Counted from the first letter of the stretch, positions 6,595 through 15,283 are shown. The stretch: 18,957 nt of DNA from an uncultured Bacteroides sp. (GCA_900546645.1 URDR01000060.1:1-18957); one strand, 5' to 3'. Numbers and translations: made by a program. Notes: generated by a model from the letters alone, not told the origin.

Positions 6595-7662
6595 TTACAT
6601 CTCTCCCCACACCTCTCCAAACTGCATTTCCAGTGCTTCCAATGCTGCTTCGGCATCTTCTTTCGCATCCAGCGAAAGCGAGGGATGGGTCAGCAAGGAA
6701 ACGGCTTCGGCTTGCACGTTGCGCAGCTGGACGTGTACTTCTGCCCAGTCGGCACGGGAGATGCGGCGGTCGCACACACGGCGGTAAAGGTCGCCTACGA
6801 TGTGCAGCAGGTCGAGCAGGAGGCGGAGGGCTTCTTCCTGCCGTTCTTCCTTGACCCAGCGGAGGGCACGGCAGTGCCAGTCTTCGATGACGTGTGCCAC
6901 GGCAAGGTGATCGAGCAGGGTCTGCGGACGGAGCAGACTGGTGCGGATGGCTTCCTGTTGCGGGGTTCCGCACAACGGGGATACCGGTACGGCTTGCTGA
7001 CGGTCGGCGATGTATTGGGTTACGTTTTCGAACTGTTCTTTGTGGATGCCGCTCAGGGCGAGGGTGAAACTGCCGATGGAGAGTACCAGACGGCGGTCGC
7101 GGGCGATGCGGAGGATGTAGCCTTCCATGCCGTGCAGCGGACCGCCTATGATGCGGACCAGCGGATGGCCTTCGGCATAGTAATCCAGTCCGTGGGGAAG
7201 GAAGCGGAGGCGCTGGGCATCGAGGGTGGAGATGCGCATGAAGGGTTGCATCTGGCTGTCGGGGATGACGGCTACGTGTCCGGTGGCGCAGTTGCGCACG
7301 AGGTAATGTCCGGGGAAGTTTTCACGCAGATGGGCGGCGATGGCGGTGGGGTTGCCTTGGATGAAGAGCAGACCGGACACCGTGGGGCGTTCTATCTGTA
7401 CCACTCGCTTGCGGGTGCGCAGGTAGGTGGTGGTGGTGTGAACGTAGGTGGGAAAATGAACGGAAAGGGTGGCTGCCATGCGCTCTACACGGGTGTGGTG
7501 GAGAAAAAGGTAGCTCCACGTGGTGCAGGGGGTTTGGGCATGGAGGCTCTTGTTGCAAGGGTGTACTTCTACTTCCGGACCTATAGCACGTGTCTGTGCG
7601 GGCTCGGTATGAGGGGTGCCTATGGGGGCGGTAGAAAGGGGCTCGGTACTATCCAGTGACAT
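6595..7662 (-). CDS. UpxY-like NusG-family transcription antiterminator with C-terminal extension
   Basis: A 355-residue protein. After a proline-rich leader of about 45 residues, an NGN domain spans roughly 48-150 (WSYLFLHHTRVERMAATL, then VSGLLFIQG). A KOW motif follows at about 167-194 (LVRIIGGPLHGMEGYILRI), then DRRLVLSIGSFTLAL. In Bacteroides, UpxY proteins of this class bind RNA polymerase and let it read through the long leaders of capsule loci. Ordinary UpxY proteins are about 170-190 aa; this one carries a further helical domain of about 140 residues (210-355) that I do not recognise. The gene is strikingly GC-rich beside its AT-rich neighbours. Glycan genes lie downstream in the same direction but beyond the defence-like genes, so it may be the displaced head of that locus. 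The start at 7660-7662 is the first ATG in frame. Confidence 0.82.
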   Translation of the reverse strand: MSLDSTEPLSTAPIGTPHTEPAQTRAIGPEVEVHPCNKSLHAQTPCTTWSYLFLHHTRVERMAATLSVHFPTYVHTTTTYLRTRKRVVQIERPTVSGLLFIQGNPTAIAAHLRENFPGHYLVRNCATGHVAVIPDSQMQPFMRISTLDAQRLRFLPHGLDYYAEGHPLVRIIGGPLHGMEGYILRIARDRRLVLSIGSFTLALSGIHKEQFENVTQYIADRQQAVPVSPLCGTPQQEAIRTSLLRPQTLLDHLAVAHVIEDWHCRALRWVKEERQEEALRLLLDLLHIVGDLYRRVCDRRISRADWAEVHVQLRNVQAEAVSLLTHPSLSLDAKEDAEAALEALEMQFGEVWGEM

Positions 7663-7744
7663 CGAATCGCTTATCTACGTATGTACTGTGGAGCGGATGC
7701 TCCGGGCAGCAGTTTACTTCGGTTCATTTTGTTGTTTTTTTAAA

Positions 7745-7801
7745 CCAGTTGACCAGGTGGCCAGGCGGCCAGTGTAGTTGACCGGGCGACCCGTCGACTG
7801 G
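7745..7801 (-). repeat. Repeat-rich 5' leader of the UpxY-like gene
   Basis: On the plus strand CCAG recurs at exactly 8-bp steps (7745, 7753, 7761, 7769), giving four octamers of the form CCAGNNNN. The outer ends CCAGTTGAC (7745-7753) and GTCGACTGG (7793-7801) form an inverted repeat with one mismatch, and GTTGACC occurs twice. The block lies between the predicted transcription start (about 7803) and the start codon, so it would be in the leader RNA and could fold into a GC-rich hairpin. A role as a recognition or pausing element for the encoded antiterminator is inference. Confidence 0.5.
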
Positions 7802-7809
7802 TGTAGGTG

Positions 7810-7841
7810 CAAAGATAGCTGTTTTAAAAAAATTGTGCAAG
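7810..7841 (-). promoter_or_regulatory. Bacteroides-type promoter of the UpxY-like gene
   Basis: Minus-strand TTG (7838-7840) and TATCTTTG (7810-7817) are separated by 20 nt and match the Bacteroides -33/-7 consensus. Transcription would start near 7803, giving a leader of about 140 nt before the ATG at 7662. Confidence 0.65.
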
Positions 7842-7895
7842 AATTGATTTAGGATATTTTTTACAAGGCAGCTAAGACGGAATGCCGAGTCGCCT

Positions 7896-7939
7896 AAAAA
7901 AAATGCTTCGGCGTTCTTTTCTGAACACCGAAGCGTTTT
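7896..7939 (-). terminator. Intrinsic terminator after susCD, possibly bidirectional
   Basis: GCTTCGGCGTTC (7905-7916) pairs with GAACACCGAAGC (7923-7934), with one internal mismatch and a 6-nt loop. On the minus strand a run of eight U (plus-strand A 7896-7903) follows the stem. A T-run also follows on the plus strand. It lies about 140 nt after the susD stop, and the stretch between (7940-8079) shows no gene I can support. Confidence 0.75.
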
Positions 7940-8079
7940 TTATTAAAATCGCAGAATTTGCAATTGTCTTAGAATGAAACGGTTATCCGGATTGCTTGAA
8001 AATCGGGTAACGATATAGCAACCGTTCGTATGTGTCTTCCTGATGATTTCAGGTGAATGAAAAGCTGATGGCAACTCTA

Positions 8080-9696
8080 TCAATAATTTGGATTCTGTTT
8101 TAATTTCTTGTTTAAATCCAGACATCTTTGTGGTATTGGGAAAACCGTTGTAAACCCGACAGACTCCCCTTCTAATGGAGTTCTTTGATCATATGCTTGG
8201 GTGTATTTGCCAAAACGGATGAGATCTTGACGTCTCCAGCCTTCCCAAACCAATTCCAGCAGACGCTCCTTTAGAATGTTGTCTAAATTGGCTTCCACAT
8301 GAGGCATTCCTACTCGGTCTCTGATAGCGTTCAGCTCTCTTGAACCATCTTCGTCGTTGCGAACTTTCGCCTCGGCTTCCATCAACAGTGCGTCACCGTA
8401 TCTGAAAAGGACGATATCGTTGTCAACCTGCCGTCCGTCTGAATAGGCGGTTCGGTCAACCTCGTATTTGCCTACACGGGCGCCTGCCGTCTGTTTATAT
8501 GGGCTGTCGCTGAGGTTCAGTTTCAGTTCAAGCGGCATATACACCAACGGCTTCCCGTTGTCCAAATAGATCTTTTTTCCGTCAACAAGCACGGTGTCAG
8601 CATAGAAGTTTATCTTGAATCGATTGTCCACATGGTCCGTTCCGTAACCGAAAGCCTTGACGGTTGAAACAGTTGCACAGGTGCCGTTTTCGGAAGAACC
8701 GCCATAAGCTCCGCCATGTTTGTAGTGGCGTGAGCGGAAAAGATAGTGGTATTCGTTCAAGTATAAGTTCTTGTCCAATGGGATTGTGAAGATGTTCTCC
8801 TTGGAACTTTCATTATGTACCGCAAAGTTCGATGCGTAGTCGCTCTCCAACTCATAGCCTTCTTGCCGCAGTTGCTCGCAATACCAGATGCAGGTTTCCC
8901 AAGCGTTCTTTTTCTCACCGTTCACATGGAAGTAAATGTTTTTTCCGTCTTGACGCTTGCCGTCGGTCCAGTTATCATCCGTATATATTTCCGCATTCAA
9001 GGCAAGCTTTGCAAGCAGAAAGTTTGCAACCGGGCGTGTCACACGTCCGTAATAGTCGCCCTCCTTGTTGGAATGCGCATCGGCGAGCCGGGAGGCAACA
9101 TCCTGCAACTCGTCAACAATAAATCTGAATACCTCGCTTCTTTCGCTTTGCACTACCTGCTCCAGTTTTACATCGTATGATGTCACGATAGGAACACGCC
9201 CGAACATATCCATCGCATAATAGTAGAACAAGGCTCGTACAGCTCTTACCTCTGCCGTGAAACCGCTTGCCTGTTCTGCTGAAAGCAGAGTCTGATGGCT
9301 ATCAATGACAGAAAGCGACTGGTTAGATAGAACAATTACCTTGTAGAGGAATTTCCATACATTATATAAATTCATATCATTGGCATTCCATTTGTGCTGA
9401 TACATGTTCTCCCACAAACCGCCATCATACCAGTCTCCACCACGGATAGGATTCATTGCCTCGTCAGTGGTCAAGGTATTGTAGTCGTAAATGCCCCGGC
9501 AAGTTCCCTGAAGCCCTTCCGACTCCTGATTGCTCCCTATGTAGTTGTACAGGGAAGCTACTGCGTTTTTGTAGATATTATCAGCATTGTTGTAGATTGC
9601 CTCCTGGTCCAGCTGGTCTTTGGGATGCTCATCCAGACAGCTGCTGAAACAAAGCATCAATGGTGCTGCGAATATGTATTTAATAATCGTCTTCAT
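8080..9696 (-). CDS. SusD/RagB-family outer-membrane lipoprotein
   Basis: A 538-residue protein, the normal size for SusD. It has a lipoprotein signal peptide ending in FSSC with lipidated Cys20, followed by LDEH, whose acidic pair fits the Bacteroides surface-export signal. The N-terminal TPR-like half shows ASGFTAEVRAVRALFYYYAMDMFGR-type sequence at about 142-166, and the C-terminus has the usual VWEGWRRQDLIRFGKY and FPIPQRCLDLNKKLKQNPNY endings (the latter closes with the stop). SusD proteins sit on the outside of the outer membrane as a lid over the SusC channel and capture the ligand. The start is 12 nt after the susC stop, so they are one operon. No glycosidase, sulfatase, peptidase or sensor gene is adjacent, so the ligand cannot be guessed. 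Confidence 0.93.
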   Translation of the reverse strand: MKTIIKYIFAAPLMLCFSSCLDEHPKDQLDQEAIYNNADNIYKNAVASLYNYIGSNQESEGLQGTCRGIYDYNTLTTDEAMNPIRGGDWYDGGLWENMYQHKWNANDMNLYNVWKFLYKVIVLSNQSLSVIDSHQTLLSAEQASGFTAEVRAVRALFYYYAMDMFGRVPIVTSYDVKLEQVVQSERSEVFRFIVDELQDVASRLADAHSNKEGDYYGRVTRPVANFLLAKLALNAEIYTDDNWTDGKRQDGKNIYFHVNGEKKNAWETCIWYCEQLRQEGYELESDYASNFAVHNESSKENIFTIPLDKNLYLNEYHYLFRSRHYKHGGAYGGSSENGTCATVSTVKAFGYGTDHVDNRFKINFYADTVLVDGKKIYLDNGKPLVYMPLELKLNLSDSPYKQTAGARVGKYEVDRTAYSDGRQVDNDIVLFRYGDALLMEAEAKVRNDEDGSRELNAIRDRVGMPHVEANLDNILKERLLELVWEGWRRQDLIRFGKYTQAYDQRTPLEGESVGFTTVFPIPQRCLDLNKKLKQNPNY

Positions 9697-9708
9697 ACGC
9701 TTTTCGTT

Positions 9709-12408
9709 TTAAAACTGTGCACTCACTCCCAATGAGTAAGTACGGTATAATGGATAGTTGCGCTTGTCGTCAATACCCATCGTACTGTTGACAACATAGC
9801 TATTTATCATGGGTGTCAAACCTTTATATCCGGTGATTGTTCCCATGTTTCTAATGTTGCATGATACACGCAAGGAACGAATAAGCTTGCTCTTCAGAGG
9901 CACATTGTAGCCTATTGTCAGATGCTCGAAGTTCAGGTAGTCACCTTTTTCAAGCCAGTAGTCGGAGACTCTCTGGTCGATGATGTTCTTCTTTGGAGCG
10001 TCCTTTAAGACATTGTAGTCTGGGAAGCAAGCCATGCTTGTGTAAGCCAGTCCGGTTCCGTTGAAAATCTTGTGTCCGAATGCTCCATTCATCTGTATGG
10101 AGATATAGTAGTTCTTGTATCTGAAACTGATGTTTGAGCCAAGAATCACCTTGGGTGTGGCTTGTCCTGCAATGTATCGGTCGCCTCCATCGCTTAAGTC
10201 CACATTGCCATTCTGATCAAGGTCCTCTATGTCGTAAAAATAGCCGCCGTTCTCTTTCTTGACCAATCCCTTGCAATGAGGCAGGTAGAAAACGCCAAGC
10301 GGCTGTCCAACCATCTGATAGACCACGTTGTTGTCGCCGCCGTTTTGACCGGCACCATCCAATGACCCAATAGCGGTGATGTTTGCTGCCGACAGGCTCA
10401 TTCCCTTGTAATCTCCACTTAGCGAGATGAGTTTGTTGCTTTGAAACGACAGATTCATATTGATGTTAAGCTCCAGGTCCTTCTTGCTTATCGGCTGCAC
10501 GGACAGCCCCAGTTCAAATCCGCGGTTTGACATAGAGCCAATGTTTGCCAGCAATGTACTGTATGGGAATGGGGGAACCGGAACCTCATAGGCGTAGAGC
10601 ATGTCGGTGGTCTTGGAATAGTAATACTCCGCTGTAAGCATCAGCCTGTTGGCAAAGAACCCCATGTCTGCACCGAGGTTAAACGTTGTCTTCGTTTCCC
10701 ACTTCAAATCAGGATTGTTGTTTCTTACCATACCCAGGGTTACTGTTGGAGAACTCTTTACCGGAACAATACCCGTCTGCCTTACGGTGTTCATGGTGGT
10801 GTAGGCGGAGATACCGCCCAGATTGCCTGCCTGTCCCAAACCCGTGCGGAGTTTAAGCATTGACAGCGGTTTTATGTTGGCAAGGAAACTTTCCTTCTTC
10901 AAGTCCCAGGTGAATGATACAGACGGGAAGAAGCCCCATGTATTTTTGTCGCCTACCATGGACGATCCGTCACCGCGTACATTTACCGCTAAGGCATATC
11001 TGTCAAGCAGATGATAAGTGATGCTTCCCATTACAGAAGCCAGAGACTGGTCTTCGTATGTGCTTTCTGTTCCACCGTATGGACGGGCTGCTGTAGCACC
11101 CAGATTGTCGTAATGAAAATCGTTTGTAGGTATTCCCTTGGCATACACCCAGAAAGCGGTTTTTCTCAGTTTTCTGTATTCACTGCTTACTCCAGCAGAG
11201 ACCTTATGTATGCCGAACTCTTTGTTGAAATCAAGCGATACATTGCCCAGCCATTCCTCTTTCTTGAACTCTCCACGGTACACGTTGCCTTGTGCCCATA
11301 CCCATGTCGGACAGAATTGTCCGTTTTCGGTAGAGCCATACAGGTAAGAGCCGAACGTAGATACACGCCAGTTCTTATTGAAATCGTAGCTCAGCTTTAT
11401 GTGTGCGTCAAAGTTCAAATCCTTGGAGTCGTTTTTCTCTTCAAGCAAGATTCCGGGTGGGTTGATATACGTTGCCGATTCGTTTTTCAGCCAGTTTCCA
11501 TGCTCGTCGGTACCAGCAGGGAAAGTTGGGTTCTGGCATGCTGCGGAATAGAACAGCATCTGCGTATCAAAGATGTCATGGTTCTTGAATGAAGAGCCGA
11601 AAACGCCGAATTCTCCGGTCAGTCGGTCATTGAAGGCTTTCTGGGTTACATCAACTTTGGCAACAAAAACGTTATAGTCCATCTTCTTGATGATGGTGTT
11701 GTGGTTCATTACTCCGAAAGATGCACGATAGTTTGACTGTGGCGTACCTCCGCTGAATGCAAGGTAATGATTGCTCACCATACCCGTGCGTGTTATCACC
11801 TTGTAGTTATCGGTATCGAAACCTCCGTTGTTGCAATAGATACCCAATGCCTTTGCCGTTGCAACATATTCTGCAGCATTGAGCATCTCCAGGTGTTTGT
11901 ACATCTGCTCGAACCCCACATTACCCTCATACGAAATCTGGAATCCTCGTCCTGTGCCTTTCTTGGTTTTCACCTCTATAACACCAGACGCTCCACGTGA
12001 ACCATACATGGCGGTCTCCGCAGCATTCTTTAATATACGAAAACTCTCGATGTCTGCAGGATAGATGGTTGATAGGGTAAGTACGTCAGAAGTGACACCA
12101 TCAATCAGCACTAAAGGGTCATTGCCTCCGATGATGGAGGTTGTACCACGTACGCGCACACTGTTGAGCATTGCCATACGATCCAGACCGTTGGATGTCA
12201 CATTGACACCAGCAGCCTGACCACTCAACACGTCGAGGGCGTTGTTGGCTGCACCCTTGTTGGAATGACTTCCAACTATCTTTATTATGTTACTTCCATT
12301 GTCAATGGAGTCTTTCCGTTTTGCAGGAACTTGCTTTTGTGCATGAGCCAAAGAACTGCAAAAGAGCGCAATGAGAAGTAATGTAAAGCCTTTTTTGCTC
12401 TTTGCCAT
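9709..12408 (-). CDS. SusC/RagA-family TonB-dependent outer-membrane transporter, short form
   Basis: An 899-residue outer-membrane protein that imports a ligand captured by SusD, powered by TonB. A signal peptide covers about residues 1-23 (LFCSSLAHA then Q). The plug domain spans about 50-150 with ALDVLSGQAAGVNVTSNG, NSVRVRGTTSI, LVLIDGV, AMYGSRGASGVIEVKTK. The rest is a beta barrel ending in SLGVSAQF with the usual terminal Phe. Most SusC proteins are about 1000-1100 aa because a carboxypeptidase-D-like domain precedes the plug. Here only about 30 residues separate signal peptide and plug, so that domain is absent and a TonB box is not obvious. It has its own promoter and is followed by susD. 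Function as a transporter is very likely; substrate unknown. Confidence 0.92.
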   Translation of the reverse strand: MAKSKKGFTLLLIALFCSSLAHAQKQVPAKRKDSIDNGSNIIKIVGSHSNKGAANNALDVLSGQAAGVNVTSNGLDRMAMLNSVRVRGTTSIIGGNDPLVLIDGVTSDVLTLSTIYPADIESFRILKNAAETAMYGSRGASGVIEVKTKKGTGRGFQISYEGNVGFEQMYKHLEMLNAAEYVATAKALGIYCNNGGFDTDNYKVITRTGMVSNHYLAFSGGTPQSNYRASFGVMNHNTIIKKMDYNVFVAKVDVTQKAFNDRLTGEFGVFGSSFKNHDIFDTQMLFYSAACQNPTFPAGTDEHGNWLKNESATYINPPGILLEEKNDSKDLNFDAHIKLSYDFNKNWRVSTFGSYLYGSTENGQFCPTWVWAQGNVYRGEFKKEEWLGNVSLDFNKEFGIHKVSAGVSSEYRKLRKTAFWVYAKGIPTNDFHYDNLGATAARPYGGTESTYEDQSLASVMGSITYHLLDRYALAVNVRGDGSSMVGDKNTWGFFPSVSFTWDLKKESFLANIKPLSMLKLRTGLGQAGNLGGISAYTTMNTVRQTGIVPVKSSPTVTLGMVRNNNPDLKWETKTTFNLGADMGFFANRLMLTAEYYYSKTTDMLYAYEVPVPPFPYSTLLANIGSMSNRGFELGLSVQPISKKDLELNINMNLSFQSNKLISLSGDYKGMSLSAANITAIGSLDGAGQNGGDNNVVYQMVGQPLGVFYLPHCKGLVKKENGGYFYDIEDLDQNGNVDLSDGGDRYIAGQATPKVILGSNISFRYKNYYISIQMNGAFGHKIFNGTGLAYTSMACFPDYNVLKDAPKKNIIDQRVSDYWLEKGDYLNFEHLTIGYNVPLKSKLIRSLRVSCNIRNMGTITGYKGLTPMINSYVVNSTMGIDDKRNYPLYRTYSLGVSAQF

Positions 12409-12450
12409 TTTCGATTTCTATTACTTTGGTTATGGATGATTTCCGATAAG

Positions 12451-12458
12451 CAAAGATA
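12451..12458 (-). promoter_or_regulatory. Probable -7 element of the susCD promoter
   Basis: TATCTTTG on the minus strand matches TAnnTTTG and would start transcription about 35-40 nt before the susC ATG. No convincing TTTG is seen at the expected -33 position. The rest of the spacer from 12459 to about 12587 shows no gene or strong repeat. Confidence 0.45.
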
Positions 12459-12587
12459 AGGTGCAATACATTGGGAACGGATACAAACCCCCAACATTTA
12501 TACATTATTAACAATAAAGAAGGAAGTGCGTAGCGTAATTTTTCAAGGAAATCCGTGCTTCGTAAACCCCGTTCTAGGAGCCGTTTG

Positions 12588-12647
12588 ACCCTTTTGTAAA
12601 AAGCGGTATTTCAGACTGTTACATCTGAAATACCGCTCTAAAAGGGT
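12588..12647 (-). terminator. Strong intrinsic terminator after the VirE/DUF3987 gene
   Basis: A perfect 14-bp stem, AGCGGTATTTCAGA (12602-12615) with its complement at 12624-12637 and an 8-nt loop, is enclosed by an outer ACCCTTTT/AAAAGGGT pair (12588-12595 with 12640-12647). On the minus strand a U-run (12597-12601 region) follows the inner stem. It is 16 nt beyond the stop codon of the gene and isolates it from susC. Confidence 0.8.
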
Positions 12648-12662
12648 GTCTTAAACAAAGTG

Positions 12663-15140
12663 TCAGTGCCAAATTTTTTCTTGACCCTTTTTCCCGGCAC
12701 TGGTTTTCCGGTAGAGTCCGTGCTCCACTTTTTCCACCTCTCCGCTCTCGATCAGCTTGGTCAGGGCACGGGTGCCACTGCGTCTGGAAAGTCCGGCATT
12801 TTCTATGCACTCAATGTAATGAGAGAAGGTGAACTCGTCGGACATCTGGCTGAAGATAGAACGGATGCGGAAGAAGGTGGTTTGTTGCTTCCGCTTGGTT
12901 CCGTTGCCGGGAAGGATGGTGGAGAGTGAGAGACTGTGCTCAAGCAGACACTGGGCGATGAGCATGATGCGGCGGAAATCTTCGTCGGAGCATTCCATCC
13001 GGTCGACGGCAAAGCCGGTCTCGAAGCGGCGGAGGGCGGTGAAGACCATGGCGAGACGGGAGGCGATGAGTCCGTGACGTCCTACGATGGCCATGTTCCC
13101 CTCTCCTTCTTCCATGGAGACGTTGTTCCATGCCAGACCGAAGCAGCGGGTGTGTTCTTTCCACTGCCGGGAACTGAAGCGGACTTCCAACGGATGGTTC
13201 TGCGAGAAGCGGAAGAGTTCAAGGACTTGCTCGGAAAGAACTTCGAAGAGGGCACCTCCATCGAGCACGCCTTCGGCATCGGGGGCGGCTGAAATCCATC
13301 CGGAGGAGCCTTCACCGGTAAGCAGTGCCATACGGCTGTACATTCCGTCTTCCTTCGAGTTGACGAAACGGACGAGCTGCAGCAGGGTGCCCGACATGCA
13401 CATGGCAAGGCGGGGTTTCTTGATGACGATGGGACGGCCGTCGATTTTGTAGTTCTGTCCCACGGTTTCGTGGTGGAAAATCATACGCAGTTCGGCGGCA
13501 TACTTTCCGCAGTCGCTGCCGAGGGAGGAAGAAAAGGAGTCCATCTCTGAGCAGTTTGCCACCATACCGACTTCTTCGGCTGCCTCCAGATTGAGCATAA
13601 ACTGGCTCTTGGAGATGTTCGACGGGAGGAGGAAGACTTTCCGGCGGAAGGGTTCGGGCTGCAGGTCCCAGTTGGGTTCGCGCCCTTCCTTCTGTGCCTG
13701 GCGTTTTTCCATTTCCCATGCATAGCTCTGCTTGGTAAACTCCATGCTGTTTCGTTCGTTATCTGCCTCATACATCTGTTCGATGCGGGCTCCGAGTCCG
13801 GCTGCCAGCGACACGACCCCTTTCCCCGACCCTGCCGGAGCGATGGCGGCAAAGTAGAGATGAGGGGTGTAATCGTGACGGGCATAGAGCATGTGGGTGC
13901 CGGGCAGGCAACCGCTGAGGTTGGTGAGCATGGCCATGAGGAGCATGTCGCGTTCTCTCGGGGTGCGTGCAGCTGCCAGTCCTTTCTGCAGCATGGGAGG
14001 AAGGTTTTCATAGACTTCTTCGGGGAAGAGCGGACAGTGGCGTTTCACCTCGTCTTCTTCCGACTCTTCCGGCGAACTGAAATCTTCGCCTTCCTCTCCC
14101 CCATCGGGACCGTTCGCGCGTGCGCAGGAGAAATCCGTGTCTTGACACTTTGGCACTGACCCTTTATTTACGAGGTCGCTGTAGCCGTGTGTAAAGCCCC
14201 ATTCCAGAGCCTGTGAAACCTCTCTTTCGTGCATGTCGGGACAGAGCTTAAATGCCTCTATCTTAAGGCTTTCGAATTCCCGTCGGGAAAGGTTGCGCCA
14301 ACAAGCATATTGTCCCATCCGCAAAAGGGTCAAGTGTCGCCGTCCCACCACCAGCGGATGCTTTTTCAGGTATTTCTGAAGCACGCTGTCCACCTTTTCC
14401 ATCAGTCGTTTCTGGTCTCCCACTCCCTTGGGAACACACTTGCATGCCGAGCTTTCTGCCGTTTCTGCCGGTTTTGTTTTCTCCTCCGTGAATCCGCTCA
14501 TCCGATAGAAGTCTTCGGAAAAATCTTCGGCTGCGCCTCCCGACGGAAGGGGTACGTAGTTCAGCGGATTGCGTCCGGCTGGATACGGGTACGGGAGGGC
14601 GTCTTCACGGTAGAAGGCGTCGGGGTCGAAGGAGGTATACGACAAGCGGCAGAGGTCGCAGGTGGCAGTATCGCAGGGCGAGCCGGTGAGCTGTCCGATG
14701 GTTTCTGCCACCTGAAGGTAGGCTTCGCGATAGACATCGGGATGCACCCTTCCAATATCGACAAAGGTGCGGTATCCGCATCCCGATGAGGTGACGTGTC
14801 CCGCCATGACCCACGGCACTTCACGGAGCACCTGAGCGGCATGGGCCACCTGTTCGGGCGACATCTTGTCTTGGTCGAACATCGCCACGCCCGTCCGGTC
14901 CTTCAGCCGGGGGATTTGCCGTCCTTCCATGCAGTTGCCTGCCGGAGCAAGAGCAGGCAAGGTTTGTTTTACTTCGTCGGCTTGTGCCGACTTTCCCTCA
15001 TTGCGCAAGCTGCGCAAGCGACTGACCGCCTCTTGATACTTTCCGCTGCGGATTTCTTCGATCCATGCGGGGAGGTCGGTCAGGCAACTACCGGTCTTCT
15101 GAAAGCACCGGTTAAAGACTGTCATGTGTTTTCTATCCAT
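12663..15140 (-). CDS. VirE_N (BT4734-like) / DUF3987 primase-helicase-like protein
   Basis: An 825-residue cytoplasmic protein. Residues about 60-200 resemble the BT4734/VirE_N domain, a degenerate archaeo-eukaryotic-primase fold: MFDQDKM carries Asp89-x-Asp91, followed by HVTSSGCGYRTFVDI. A linker with an alpha-helical PrimCT-like part lies at about 245-325 and an acidic Ser/Glu-rich stretch at 340-365. From about 370 the DUF3987 ATPase domain begins, with Walker A APAGSGKG at 434-441. The C-terminus (ENAGLSRRSGTRALTKLIE) looks like a winged helix. Such genes are common in Bacteroides beside capsule loci and in mobile elements, where a replication or primase-helicase role is suspected but not shown. 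The gene is GC-rich, unlike the AT-rich genes to its right. Start ATG is 15138-15140. Confidence 0.85.
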   Translation of the reverse strand: MDRKHMTVFNRCFQKTGSCLTDLPAWIEEIRSGKYQEAVSRLRSLRNEGKSAQADEVKQTLPALAPAGNCMEGRQIPRLKDRTGVAMFDQDKMSPEQVAHAAQVLREVPWVMAGHVTSSGCGYRTFVDIGRVHPDVYREAYLQVAETIGQLTGSPCDTATCDLCRLSYTSFDPDAFYREDALPYPYPAGRNPLNYVPLPSGGAAEDFSEDFYRMSGFTEEKTKPAETAESSACKCVPKGVGDQKRLMEKVDSVLQKYLKKHPLVVGRRHLTLLRMGQYACWRNLSRREFESLKIEAFKLCPDMHEREVSQALEWGFTHGYSDLVNKGSVPKCQDTDFSCARANGPDGGEEGEDFSSPEESEEDEVKRHCPLFPEEVYENLPPMLQKGLAAARTPRERDMLLMAMLTNLSGCLPGTHMLYARHDYTPHLYFAAIAPAGSGKGVVSLAAGLGARIEQMYEADNERNSMEFTKQSYAWEMEKRQAQKEGREPNWDLQPEPFRRKVFLLPSNISKSQFMLNLEAAEEVGMVANCSEMDSFSSSLGSDCGKYAAELRMIFHHETVGQNYKIDGRPIVIKKPRLAMCMSGTLLQLVRFVNSKEDGMYSRMALLTGEGSSGWISAAPDAEGVLDGGALFEVLSEQVLELFRFSQNHPLEVRFSSRQWKEHTRCFGLAWNNVSMEEGEGNMAIVGRHGLIASRLAMVFTALRRFETGFAVDRMECSDEDFRRIMLIAQCLLEHSLSLSTILPGNGTKRKQQTTFFRIRSIFSQMSDEFTFSHYIECIENAGLSRRSGTRALTKLIESGEVEKVEHGLYRKTSAGKKGQEKIWH

Positions 15141-15209
15141 TTCTCAAATTAATAACACACAAAGATGCATGATTCTTCTGGAATCTTAAAATGTTAAAAA
15201 TGAACATAG

Positions 15210-15242
15210 AAAACCCGCCCACAGGGCTTGTGAGCGGGTTTT
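15210..15242 (-). terminator. Intrinsic terminator after the truncated UDG-like gene
   Basis: AAAACCCGC (15210-15218) and GCGGGTTTT (15234-15242) form a 9-bp stem whose A/T ends supply a U-run on either strand. On the minus strand it follows the UDG-like stop by about 40 nt and separates the WYL transcript from the VirE/DUF3987 gene. It could work in both directions. Confidence 0.65.
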
Positions 15243-15283
15243 CGAGGGTAAAAATCGGGGTGAAATGTTCAAAATTAACAAAT

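Noticed and set aside
6493..7659. A 388-residue open frame on the plus strand across the UpxY-like gene
   Set aside because: It is the GC-rich shadow of the NusG-family gene on the other strand. The translation is low-complexity Gly/Val/Ala-rich without a domain, while the minus frame has NGN and KOW motifs.
7743..7803. The leader repeats considered as a small CRISPR array or an invertible-promoter site
   Set aside because: The repeat unit is only 8 bp with no spacers, and the inverted repeats do not flank the promoter, so neither interpretation fits.
7943..8125. A 60-residue minus-strand frame overlapping the end of susD
   Set aside because: It starts inside susD, lacks recognisable features and fills the 3' untranslated stretch before the terminator. 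No start signal or homology pattern supports it.
12660..15152. Several open frames on both strands within the VirE/DUF3987 gene
   Set aside because: All are shadows of one GC-rich gene. Only the 825-residue frame shows domains and Walker A.
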